From positions 1 through 26,078 of the forward strand of contig DFKH01000125.1 of NCBI GenBank assembly GCA_002373815.1: 26,078 bases of DNA, read 5' to 3'. Within the stretch, counting starts at the first letter, position 1. Each line of letters opens with the position of its first letter. The position numbers and the translations under genes were made by a program. The DNA is from Alphaproteobacteria bacterium UBA3650 (GTDB taxonomy: Bacteria > Pseudomonadota > Alphaproteobacteria > CAAHEQ01 > UBA3637). This document shows, piece by piece, positions 15,031 through 22,032 of the stretch. The notes beneath the pieces were generated by a model. That model was not told where the DNA came from. It ran no database searches and saw only the letters and a list, made by a program, of their open reading frames with translations.

Positions 15031-15264
15031 ATGAAACCATATAACAAAAACAATTATGCGCTGGGAAACGGCCTTTTCTTGTCCCCCAGACAGGTTGCGG
15101 TTCTTGAACAATTAGCCTTAGGACTTAGCAACAAACAAATTGCCCATGAACTTGGAATTGCGGAGCCTACAATCAAAATGCATGTCAGCGCCCTTCTCCG
15201 TTCCTTGGGAGTTCAAAATCGTGTTCAGATACTTATAAAAGCCAAACAGCTTGGTTTTATTTAG
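15031..15264 (+). CDS. Stand-alone LuxR/GerE-type DNA-binding protein, 77 aa
   Basis: The whole protein is a LuxR-type helix-turn-helix: LSPRQVAVLEQLALGLSNKQIAHELGIAEPTIKMHVSALLRSLGVQNR covers residues 18-65 and agrees with the family at the key positions (L-S-P-R at the start, SNKQIA, T-I-K-x-H-V). There is no receiver or ligand-binding domain, so its activity may depend on a partner or on its level. A purine-rich site (AGGAG, AAAAGG) precedes the ATG. It follows the 84-aa gene closely and is closed by the terminator at 15281-15304. Confidence 0.85.
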   Translation: MKPYNKNNYALGNGLFLSPRQVAVLEQLALGLSNKQIAHELGIAEPTIKMHVSALLRSLGVQNRVQILIKAKQLGFI

Positions 15265-15280
15265 ATTTCTTAATCAAAAA

Positions 15281-15304
15281 AATCCCCGAAGAAGTTCGGG
15301 GATT
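15281..15304. terminator. Bidirectional terminator
   Basis: A perfect 10-bp stem (15281-15290 with 15295-15304), GAAG loop. On the minus strand it is followed by a run of Ts, on the plus strand by TTAATTTT. It closes the LuxR-type gene and, from the other side, the metallopeptidase gene and rplS fragment. Confidence 0.8.
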
Positions 15305-15319
15305 TAATTTTGGATACAA

Positions 15320-15438
15320 CCACTTATTCAGCGGATTTATTTGTATCTTCCGTAATACGGGCTTTCTTACCAAACAATTTGCGTAGGTAATACAATTTGC
15401 CACGATTTACAACACCTCTGTGGGTGACTTTGATTTCC
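15320..15438 (-). pseudogene. Truncated duplicate of the 3' end of rplS
   Basis: These 119 bases match 17175-17293 at 118 positions; the only difference is T at 15421 against C at 17276. They hold the last 38 codons of rplS, its stop codon (15324-15326) and four bases beyond. No start codon or upstream part of the gene is present. It begins 13 bases after the stop codon of the metallopeptidase gene. Its near identity points to a recent event. Confidence 0.92.
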
Positions 15439-15451
15439 TTTTATACTAGAT

Positions 15452-17074
15452 TTACTCTCGTCCTGAATTTGTCACACCACTCACAACATTTGAAACTGTA
15501 TTTTGTGTGATATTTTTCGCAGGTGTTGAGACGCTTTGCTGTGTTTGCTCCATACTCTCCTGAGATTTGGCAATAGCATCATCAATACCTTTCCCATTGC
15601 CGAATTGCCTTTTTTGAGATTCCTGTAAATCCTGTAATTTATTATCCAATCCTTTGCCATTATCAATTTGACGTTGACGTTTTTCATGCAATACGCTTTT
15701 TTCTTGTTGCTTGGTTACCCGCATGATACTTCCTCCGCCTTGGTCGTTTCCTTCTGCGTCCTTATAGATCCAACTTTTATTTCCATCAGCATCCCATGTG
15801 TATTCACAACTTGTTCCGTCTGCATTAGTATCTGTCATACTAACAATCATACCATCTTGCAAAACTATTTTTCTTATTGCACCACTTTTCTCTAAATAAT
15901 ACTCATCATGCGTATCACTTGAACCTCCCCCTTGAACAACCCAACCCTCATTGGATGTTGCCATAACTATTTTATTCGTTTCATACTTCATTACTCCTTT
16001 TCTGGAAGCTGTTCCATCTGCATTAAAACACCCTTCCATTCCTGGAATTTCCTTTTTGCCAGTTGTCATTGATTCCACTTCTGGCCAAATACGTTCAAAA
16101 CGCATTCCCTGTCGATCACACATACCCTCAACCCATGCACGCAACCCAGCCTTATTGCCGTTTCCGGCACAATTCACACTCCACAAAGCTATATCTTGGT
16201 ATAATGGTGTCTTTATCAAGTTATTAAGAACCGCCTTAAATTGAACCTCTTTAATGCGTCCCATAACTTTATTATACGTTTCTGGATCACTGTCCTTAAT
16301 TTTCACAAACTCGTCCCATGTCTTGAAAGTTGTATGTGTCAAAAATTTATCTCTATATGGCAAAATTTCCCGTTCAAAGACTTTTTTTAATGATTCATCA
16401 TATCCCTCGGCATTTGGATTGCGGCCTTCCGTCACACCATCGCAATATTCCGTCAACCGTGCATCTGCCTCAACAATGCCTGCATGATATAAAGCCCATT
16501 CTCTTGGTAACAAATTGAGAATATCTTGTTGTCCTACGTGTCTTATTTCGTGTGGCAATGTGTTGTTGCGATTCCAATCTCCACTTTGTTGCCACGATTC
16601 TTCACCCAACTGAACATGGCTATCCTTCCAGCTTGCCCAACCACCAGCATCACCCAATTGTCCCCAGCTTCCCAATTGAATTTCCATTTGATTATCTGCT
16701 CCACCTGCTTCATTTACCAACGCATAAGCAAGATTCGCCTGGCCTTGTGGGGTTTTGACATAATTATTCAACCAATCATACACTTCATTTTCTGCAATTT
16801 CGTTGCTTGTTAAAACATGAATATTGTTCTTAATCCACTCTGGGTCTTGTAAATGGCCACTACTAATCAATTCTTCAGCAGCTTGTTTTTGACGTTCCAA
16901 GACATCCTTAATCTCCTGATAATTTGGATCATTCATCCGTGTTTCATATTCTTCCCGCGTCTTTGTAACAATATCCACCAAACGTTGAGTCAGTGGTTCA
17001 AAACGTTTCCCTAAAACTCCTAAAACTTTATCCTTTTTCCAACGTGCTTCGGCTAAATCGAATATTTTTGGCAT
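15452..17074 (-). CDS. Putative HExxH zinc metallopeptidase, 540 aa
   Basis: No full-length family is recognised. Residues 173-182 read LPHEIRHVGQ; H175-E176-x-x-H179 is a zincin HExxH motif, and EADAR (E202) about 23 residues later is a plausible third zinc ligand, an arrangement seen in uncharacterised bacterial metallopeptidase domains (the DUF6782 type may be one; unverified). The N-terminal 110 residues are helical and charged. The region 375-445 is Gly/Asp/Asn-rich (NADGTSCEYTWDADGNKSW), like beta-hairpin repeats. Near the end a short motif, KRQ-xx-NGKG-x-D...QES, occurs twice (about 465-486 and 488-507). There is no signal peptide or membrane segment. AAAGGAG precedes the ATG. It lies between two copies of the rplS 3' end. 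Confidence 0.72.
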   Translation of the reverse strand: MPKIFDLAEARWKKDKVLGVLGKRFEPLTQRLVDIVTKTREEYETRMNDPNYQEIKDVLERQKQAAEELISSGHLQDPEWIKNNIHVLTSNEIAENEVYDWLNNYVKTPQGQANLAYALVNEAGGADNQMEIQLGSWGQLGDAGGWASWKDSHVQLGEESWQQSGDWNRNNTLPHEIRHVGQQDILNLLPREWALYHAGIVEADARLTEYCDGVTEGRNPNAEGYDESLKKVFEREILPYRDKFLTHTTFKTWDEFVKIKDSDPETYNKVMGRIKEVQFKAVLNNLIKTPLYQDIALWSVNCAGNGNKAGLRAWVEGMCDRQGMRFERIWPEVESMTTGKKEIPGMEGCFNADGTASRKGVMKYETNKIVMATSNEGWVVQGGGSSDTHDEYYLEKSGAIRKIVLQDGMIVSMTDTNADGTSCEYTWDADGNKSWIYKDAEGNDQGGGSIMRVTKQQEKSVLHEKRQRQIDNGKGLDNKLQDLQESQKRQFGNGKGIDDAIAKSQESMEQTQQSVSTPAKNITQNTVSNVVSGVTNSGRE

Positions 17075-17122
17075 GTTTGCTCCTTTCTTTTATCTTCATA
17101 AATTACTGCTGTTCACTCGGCT

Positions 17123-17128
17123 TGTCAA
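17123..17128 (-). promoter_or_regulatory. -35 box of the metallopeptidase gene
   Basis: Perfect TTGACA on the minus strand just after the T-run of the rplS terminator; the -10 region 17 bases on (17100-17105, TAATTT) is weak. It suggests the gene is transcribed independently of rplS. Confidence 0.4.
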
Positions 17129-17160
17129 CAAAAAAATCCCCGGCTGCTTGGTCGGGGATT
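17129..17160 (-). terminator. Terminator after rplS
   Basis: Stem 17135-17144 with 17151-17160 (one mismatch on the minus strand), six-base loop, followed by a T-run at 17129-17136 read on the minus strand. It ends the ffh-rpsP-rimM-trmD-rplS unit. Confidence 0.75.
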
Positions 17161-17178
17161 TTAATATCATAAATCCAC

Positions 17179-17550
17179 TTATTCAGCGGATTTATTTGTA
17201 TCTTCCGTAATACGGGCTTTCTTACCAAACAATTTGCGTAGGTAATACAATTTGCCACGATTTACAACACCTCTGCGGGTGACTTTGATTTCCACGATAT
17301 TTGGGGAATACAGTGGGAACACACGTTCCACACCCTCACCAAAGGAAATCTTGCGCACTGTAAAGGTGGAGTTTGCCCCATCATTATGACGAGCAATCAC
17401 GACACCTTCAAAGGCTTGATTACGGGTATTTTTTTCTTCCACGATTCTGACCACAACACGCACTGTGTCACCGGCTTTGAATTCAGGAATTTTTTTGTTC
17501 AGCTTTGCAACTTGCTCGGCTTTCAAATCTTCAATGATTTTTTTGGTCAT
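17179..17550 (-). CDS. rplS: 50S ribosomal protein L19
   Basis: A 123-aa ribosomal protein lying at the subunit interface. Typical stretches are FKAGDTVRVVVRIVEE, RNQAFEGVVIARHNDGANSTFTVRKISFGEGVERVFPLYSPNI and RRGVVNRGKLYYLRKLFGKKARI. The frame is open to 17592, but 17550 fits the family start (MTKKIIEDL), has an AAAGGA site, and lies one base after the trmD stop. The gene is intact although its last 38 codons also exist as a displaced copy at 15320-15438. Confidence 0.97.
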   Translation of the reverse strand: MTKKIIEDLKAEQVAKLNKKIPEFKAGDTVRVVVRIVEEKNTRNQAFEGVVIARHNDGANSTFTVRKISFGEGVERVFPLYSPNIVEIKVTRRGVVNRGKLYYLRKLFGKKARITEDTNKSAE

Positions 17551-17551
17551 G

Positions 17552-18250
17552 TTATTTTCCTTTCTTCTCATTGTTCGCCAGATATTTTTCATACAAGTCT
17601 GGCCGTCTTGTTTTAGTTAAACTTTCGGATTCGGCTTGACGCCATTCGGCAATTTTTGCATGATGACCAGAGAGCAATACTTCTGGTACTTCTCGCCCTT
17701 GCCAATTTTGAGGTTTTGTATATTGAGGATATTCCAGCAAGCCATTGGAAAAACTTTCTTCGCTGAGTGATTCAGCATTTCCCAATACGCCCTCAATCAA
17801 TCGCACTGTTGCATCCAACATTGTCATCAGAGCCAATTCGCCCCCAGACAAGACACAATCTCCGATGCTGATTTCTTGCACTTGCCATTTATCCAGCACA
17901 CGTTGATCCACACCTTCAAAGCGACCGCAGATGAATGTCATCTCTGTTCTCTTTGCCCAATCGGATGCAATTGTTTGATTGAACACTTCACCCCTTGGAG
18001 AAAGATAGAAAATAGGACCTGTTTTATGAACCGCATTCAATGCTTTATCCAAAACTTCTGGCAACATTACCATACCTGCCCCACCACCAAACGGTGTGTC
18101 ATCCACAGATTTATAATTGTTGTCTGAAAAATCACGGATATTCACAACATTCATTTCCCATTTTTTATCAGCCAATGCTTTTCCAACCAATGAATAAGCG
18201 AGTGGTCCTGGGAACATTTCAGGATAAAGCGTTAAAATGTTTGCTTTCAT
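17552..18250 (-). CDS. trmD: tRNA (guanine37-N1)-methyltransferase
   Basis: A 232-aa SPOUT methyltransferase that makes m1G37 next to the anticodon and so prevents frameshifts. It shows the knot region GDCVLSGGELALMTMLDATVRLIEGVLGN and the tRNA-binding YTKPQNWQGREVPEVLLSGHHAKI, with D-D-T-P-F-G-G-G-A-G-M near residue 52. Length is normal. Its ATG overlaps the rimM stop by four bases and rplS follows after one base, so the three are translationally coupled. Confidence 0.98.
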   Translation of the reverse strand: MKANILTLYPEMFPGPLAYSLVGKALADKKWEMNVVNIRDFSDNNYKSVDDTPFGGGAGMVMLPEVLDKALNAVHKTGPIFYLSPRGEVFNQTIASDWAKRTEMTFICGRFEGVDQRVLDKWQVQEISIGDCVLSGGELALMTMLDATVRLIEGVLGNAESLSEESFSNGLLEYPQYTKPQNWQGREVPEVLLSGHHAKIAEWRQAESESLTKTRRPDLYEKYLANNEKKGK

Positions 18251-18753
18251 TTTGCCACCTCTTCCATGCCCTCAGGAATCACAATTTCTAATTCCCTTTT
18301 CTCGGTATCAACGCGAGGGAAAGTTTGTTTAGAAAATGCAAAATCCAATTGTTTACCATTCATTGTTTTAATTTCCAAGATATCACCTGCTCCAAAGTTC
18401 ATCACAGAAACAACTTTTCCGAATTCAGCACCCTCTTTGATCACTTTCATTCCAATCAAATCACAGCAATAAAATTCATTGCTTTCGGTTGTAGGAAGTT
18501 TAGAGCGATCAGCATACAGTTCTAAACCTTTAAATTGTTTTGCTACTTCACGCGTGGTTATCCCTTTTAAGTTAGCTAATAAGCATTCACCTTGTGTGCC
18601 TGAAATAGAAACCTCAAAACTTTTTTTGCCTGTTTTATCTGTCAACGGATTAAATTGTGGCAAATTTTTGCCATGCACAAGATAGGGTTTGATTTTCACC
18701 ACCCCTTTTATTCCATGCACATTTACAATTTTTCCGACAGCAATTAAGGCCAT
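18247..18753 (-). CDS. rimM: Ribosome maturation factor RimM
   Basis: A 168-aa factor for assembly of the 30S head, working around S19 and 16S rRNA. The N-terminal RimM domain starts IAVGKIVNVHGIKGVVKIKPY; a PRC-barrel domain follows from about residue 90 (NEFYCCDLIGMKVI, then GAGDILEIKT). The frame continues upstream to 18852, but ATG 18753 follows AAAGGA at good spacing and matches the family start. It sits in the usual place before trmD. Confidence 0.95.
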   Translation of the reverse strand: MALIAVGKIVNVHGIKGVVKIKPYLVHGKNLPQFNPLTDKTGKKSFEVSISGTQGECLLANLKGITTREVAKQFKGLELYADRSKLPTTESNEFYCCDLIGMKVIKEGAEFGKVVSVMNFGAGDILEIKTMNGKQLDFAFSKQTFPRVDTEKRELEIVIPEGMEEVAK

Positions 18754-18775
18754 TTTGAATCCTTTAAAAGATTTT

Positions 18776-18973
18776 CTATCGTTGATTTTCAGATGCTTTT
18801 TTGCAAGCACAATTGACGCATTTTTTGGTATGAGATTTCTCGTAAGATGCAATCAATTGCTGATAGTATTCCTTTAATGCTGGATCATCTGTGTCATGTA
18901 CACGATATTTTGCTCTTTCATAGTGTAAGCGAGCATCGCTTTCATCTTTTTTAACAACTACTTCTTTTGTCAT
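18776..18973 (-). CDS. Small protein with a CxxCxC motif, 65 aa, unknown
   Basis: Not recognised. It lies between rpsP and rimM in the same direction, 17 bases after rpsP, with an AAGGAGA site, so it is very likely a translated member of the ribosomal operon. The product is highly charged and helical (DESDARLHYERAKYRVHDTDDPALKEYYQQLI) and ends in KKCVNCACKK, where three cysteines could bind a metal. The usual operon goes straight from rpsP to rimM, so this is an addition. Confidence 0.7.
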   Translation of the reverse strand: MTKEVVVKKDESDARLHYERAKYRVHDTDDPALKEYYQQLIASYEKSHTKKCVNCACKKASENQR

Positions 18974-18990
18974 AGGTTATTCTCCTTATT

Positions 18991-19470
18991 TTATTCAGCC
19001 TTTGTTTCTTCAGCTGGTTGTTCTGTGGCAGGAGTAGCATCTGTGGCTGGAGCTTCGGTGGCAGCAGCTTCTGCGGCAGCTTTAGCGGCAGCCTCTTCTT
19101 CAGCGGCTTTTAATGCAGCTTCTTCAGCAGCAGCTTTTGCTTCAGCTTCAGCCTTCATGCGTTCTTGAGCCTTTGCCTTTGGTTGAGACTTTTTAGGAGT
19201 TTCACGAACGGCTGGCTTTTCGCACAAGCCAACAATGGCAAATAACTTTTGCACACGTTCTGTGATTTCAGCACCTTGAGCCATCCACTTTTTGGCGGCT
19301 TCAACGTTCACACGCAAAGCGTCTTTGCTATCCTTTGGCAAAAGTGGATTATAAAAACCCAATTCTTCGATAAACCGTCCATCACGACGGCAGCGTTTGT
19401 CTGCCACGACAATTTTATGCACAGGGCGTTTTTTGGCGCCACCGCGGGCTAAACGAATTCTAACTGACAT
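18991..19470 (-). CDS. rpsP: 30S ribosomal protein S16 with an alanine-rich tail
   Basis: A 159-aa protein. Residues 1-80 are canonical S16 (VRIRLARGGAKKRPVHKIVVADKR, then FIEELGFYNPLLPK). The C-terminal half (about 95-159) is an Ala/Glu/Lys extension ending in Thr/Pro/Ala-rich sequence; similar tails are common in alphaproteobacterial S16. An AAAGGA site lies eight bases before the ATG, and ffh ends 24 bases upstream. Confidence 0.97.
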   Translation of the reverse strand: MSVRIRLARGGAKKRPVHKIVVADKRCRRDGRFIEELGFYNPLLPKDSKDALRVNVEAAKKWMAQGAEITERVQKLFAIVGLCEKPAVRETPKKSQPKAKAQERMKAEAEAKAAAEEAALKAAEEEAAAKAAAEAAATEAPATDATPATEQPAEETKAE

Positions 19471-19494
19471 TTTGTTTATCCTTTCTGTTGTAAG

Positions 19495-20880
19495 TTAGAC
19501 CTTAAACGGTGGAAAACCACCGTCATTCATTGGACCATTGAACATGTTTTTCATTTTTTTCATCATGGACATCATGCCAAATGGTCCCATTTTCTTTAAT
19601 TTTTTCATGACATCAGCCATCTGCTCATACGAGCGCAAAAGCTTATTCACATCCTCCACCTTTACCCCTGCTCCAGCGGCAATACGCTGTTTACGAGAGG
19701 CCTTTATGATATCGGGGTTCTTGCGTTCCGCCGGTGTCATAGACAGGATGATGGCCGCCTGTCGTTTCATCAAACGGTTATCCACGTCCGCTTGATCAAT
19801 CTGTTTAGAAAATTTGGCAACACCAGGGATCATTTTCATCATTCCCTTGATGTCACCCATTTTATCAATCTGTTGTAATTGCACGAGCAAATCATTTAAA
19901 TCAAAATTACCAGACATCATCTTCATGGCTTGAGCTTGCATATCTTCTTGATTCACGCGTTCCATCGCCGTTTCCACAAAGCCAACTACATCACCCATTC
20001 CCAAAATTCTATCTGCTACACGTTTCGCATCAAAGCGTTCCACGGCATCTGCTTTTTCGCCAACACCCAAAAATTGAATGGGCATACCCGTCACCGCACG
20101 CATAGATAAAGCCGCACCCCCACGACTATCCCCATCTATACGCGTCAACACAACACCTGTAATACCAATTTTTTCTTTAAATTCACGTGCCACATTGACG
20201 GCATCTTGCCCCATCAAGGCATCCACCACCAACAATGTTTCTTTTGGCTCAGATAAATCACGAATGGCCGCCACTTCTTGCATCATTTCTTCATCAATAT
20301 GAAGGCGACCTGCCGTATCTAAAATCAAAATGTCATACAGCCCCAATTTGGCTTCATTTAGAGCACGTTTTGTTATTTCCAATGGCTTTTCACCCATCAC
20401 GATTGGCAACACATCCAATTCATAGGTTTTCCCCAAGTCAGCCAACTGTTCCTGAGCGGCCGGACGATAGGTGTCCAAACTGGCCAACAAGACCTTTTTG
20501 CCCTCTTTTTTCAGTTTTAATGCGATTTTTGCAGAAGAAGTTGTTTTACCAGAACCTTGAAGCCCCACCATCAACAAAACGTTGCGGGCATTGGATTCCC
20601 AATTAAATGGCGTAGATTCACCCAACAAAGCCACTAATTCATCATGCACAATTTTAATCACCATCTGGGCTGGTTGAATAGATTTGATAACCTCTGCCCC
20701 AACAGCCTTTTCTTTCACTTTGGCAATAAAATCTTTAACAACAGGCAAAGCCACATCTGCTTCCAGCAAGGCAATTTTGATTTCCCGAGCCGTCTCATCC
20801 ATCACCGATTCGGTAATAATACCCCGCCCCGTTAAACGGTCGAATACTTTGGAAAGCCGATCTGCCAAACCGTTAAACAC
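19495..20880 (-). CDS. ffh: Signal recognition particle GTPase Ffh
   Basis: A 461-aa protein that, with 4.5S RNA, binds signal sequences on the ribosome and brings the complex to FtsY at the inner membrane. The NG domain has the P-loop GLQGSGKTT, DTAGR and TRIDG (the family has TKxD). The M domain is methionine-rich (MKKLKKMGPFGMMSMMKKMKNMF) and has the RNA-binding RKQRIAAGAG. The start is a GTG, eight bases after AAAGGAG; no ATG fits better. It heads the rpsP-rimM-trmD-rplS unit, behind a structured leader. Confidence 0.97.
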   Translation of the reverse strand: MFNGLADRLSKVFDRLTGRGIITESVMDETAREIKIALLEADVALPVVKDFIAKVKEKAVGAEVIKSIQPAQMVIKIVHDELVALLGESTPFNWESNARNVLLMVGLQGSGKTTSSAKIALKLKKEGKKVLLASLDTYRPAAQEQLADLGKTYELDVLPIVMGEKPLEITKRALNEAKLGLYDILILDTAGRLHIDEEMMQEVAAIRDLSEPKETLLVVDALMGQDAVNVAREFKEKIGITGVVLTRIDGDSRGGAALSMRAVTGMPIQFLGVGEKADAVERFDAKRVADRILGMGDVVGFVETAMERVNQEDMQAQAMKMMSGNFDLNDLLVQLQQIDKMGDIKGMMKMIPGVAKFSKQIDQADVDNRLMKRQAAIILSMTPAERKNPDIIKASRKQRIAAGAGVKVEDVNKLLRSYEQMADVMKKLKKMGPFGMMSMMKKMKNMFNGPMNDGGFPPFKV

Positions 20881-20978
20881 CGGTTAAACTCCTTTACATA
20901 CACGTTGCGCCCCGGTGAGCGAACCATCGCCGAACGGGGTATCTCCTTGGAGACTAATTTTAGTCCTTTTTGGAAAGT
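20881..20978 (-). promoter_or_regulatory. Structured leader RNA of ffh
   Basis: About 98 nt lie between the predicted start and the GTG. On the minus strand it folds into a hairpin at 20952-20965 (GACTA/TAGTC), a second at 20942-20953 built on CTCC..GGAG, and a two-part stem with outer pairs 20910-20914/20935-20939 (CCCCG/CGGGG) and inner pairs 20919-20922/20927-20930 (GCGA/TCGC). The CTCC (20949-20952) could pair with the ribosome site GGAG (20889-20892), a possible switch. It is not the SRP RNA: the GGAAG tetraloop region is absent. No T-box bulge is present. Confidence 0.55.
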
Positions 20979-20984
20979 GGCTTT

Positions 20985-21013
20985 ATTTTAGCCTATTTTA
21001 GAATTAATGTCAA
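20985..21013 (-). promoter_or_regulatory. Promoter of the ffh unit
   Basis: TTGACA (21008-21013), 17 bases, TAAAAT (20985-20990) on the minus strand. Confidence 0.8.
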
Positions 21014-21061
21014 GCAATATTCTTATATTTTAATGGAAAATAAATTTTTTATTTTTTTTGC

Positions 21062-21091
21062 TTGACACGAGAACATAAAATGGTCTACCCT
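21062..21091 (+). promoter_or_regulatory. Probable promoter of the outer-membrane protein gene
   Basis: Perfect TTGACA (21062-21067). At 18 bases lies TACCCT (21086-21091), a poor -10 box that also occurs at the same relative place before the PAS/GGDEF gene (8897-8925). The stretch 21092-21148 is a leader with a short hairpin (CTTTC/GAAAG). Confidence 0.45.
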
Positions 21092-21148
21092 TACTTTCGT
21101 ATGAAAGAATAATTCTTTTGTATTCATTTAAATGAAAGGAAAATAAAC

Positions 21149-21925
21149 ATGTTAAAACAAACTTTATTAGCTTTTACAGTGTTGGGCTTTGCTGGTACTG
21201 CAGCCGCTGCTGATATTACAAATCCATTCTTCTTGCCAGAAGAATTGCATGTGGCCTCTGTCACATCTTTTGATTATGATCATGGTCATGTGAAGAACGA
21301 TTATGGTTCTGAGAAGTTTTATGATAAAGCCGTGACAGAACAGTTGCAATTTGGTATCTTGAACAATTTGGCCTTAATTGGTGAAATGGGAAAAAATTGG
21401 ACAAGAACAAAAGAAGCTGGCGTCACAGACAAAGATCATAATAGATTGGATTGGGAAGCTGGTTTAGCATGGAACATCTTGCACTGCAATACAAAATTGC
21501 AAGTGTCCTCCGTGTATGGACAAGAAGAACCAGGACATGGCAGAGGTACATATAAATACATTGATACCACAGCTAAGTTAGGTTACCAATTCAAAACATG
21601 GTTACCATATGCAACATTCACAGTACACACACCTGTTGCTCAATCCAAGAAATTTGGACATGAGGACAAATGGAGCTACGCGGGTAAAGTTGGTGTATAC
21701 CAAGGTAAATGTGGTGTTTGGGGCTTAGATACAGCTTTGGTCTGGGCATTTGATAGAACTGATGATCATGGTCGTTATTTGACAGCTGAAGCCGAAGCTT
21801 CTTACTATCTGACAAAGAACGTGACACTTGGTGTCTATGGTTCTTACATGTTGGATGGAAGAGAAAAGGGCGACACAGATATCTTTGACAAGACCGTCGG
21901 TGCTCGTTTGCGCTTGTACTTCTAA
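21149..21925 (+). CDS. Outer-membrane beta-barrel protein, 258 aa
   Basis: A signal peptide (MLKQTLLAFTVLGFAGTAAAA, cut near residue 21) is followed by alternating amphipathic strands, many aromatic residues at strand ends (LQFGILNNLALIGEMG, YLTKNVTLGVYGSYML) and a C-terminal phenylalanine (RLRLYF), the recognition mark for BAM-dependent insertion. It is smaller than a 16-strand porin; the length suits a barrel of about 10-12 strands. Two cysteines (in LHCNTKL and GKCGVWG) could form a disulfide. The exact family and cargo are unknown. It is a single gene between its own promoter and terminator. Confidence 0.85.
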   Translation: MLKQTLLAFTVLGFAGTAAAADITNPFFLPEELHVASVTSFDYDHGHVKNDYGSEKFYDKAVTEQLQFGILNNLALIGEMGKNWTRTKEAGVTDKDHNRLDWEAGLAWNILHCNTKLQVSSVYGQEEPGHGRGTYKYIDTTAKLGYQFKTWLPYATFTVHTPVAQSKKFGHEDKWSYAGKVGVYQGKCGVWGLDTALVWAFDRTDDHGRYLTAEAEASYYLTKNVTLGVYGSYMLDGREKGDTDIFDKTVGARLRLYF

Positions 21926-21951
21926 TTTAATTTAGAAGAGTCAAAAAATTT

Positions 21952-21977
21952 CCCCGGCTTTTCGGTCGGGGATTTTT
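21952..21977 (+). terminator. Terminator of the outer-membrane protein gene
   Basis: Stem CCCCGGC/GTCGGGG (21952-21958 with 21965-21971, one G-T pair), six-base loop, then ATTTTT. Confidence 0.85.
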
Positions 21978-21984
21978 ATTTTTC

Positions 21985-22014
21985 TTGCTTTTTACTCCTT
22001 TTTTCTGATACAAT
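21985..22014 (+). promoter_or_regulatory. Probable promoter of mutL
   Basis: TTGCTT (21985-21990), 18 bases, TACAAT (22009-22014). The start would lie just before the AAAGGA site (22020-22025), so the leader is very short. Confidence 0.55.
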
Positions 22015-22032
22015 AACATAAAAGGATTTAAT

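Noticed and set aside
15668..16813. Open frames on the plus strand opposite the metallopeptidase gene
   Set aside because: No ribosome sites and low-complexity products; the minus-strand frame is longer, has a start signal and recognisable motifs.
20881..20978. ffh leader as the 4.5S SRP RNA or as another T-box
   Set aside because: It lacks the conserved SRP RNA tip and lacks a UGGN-type bulge.
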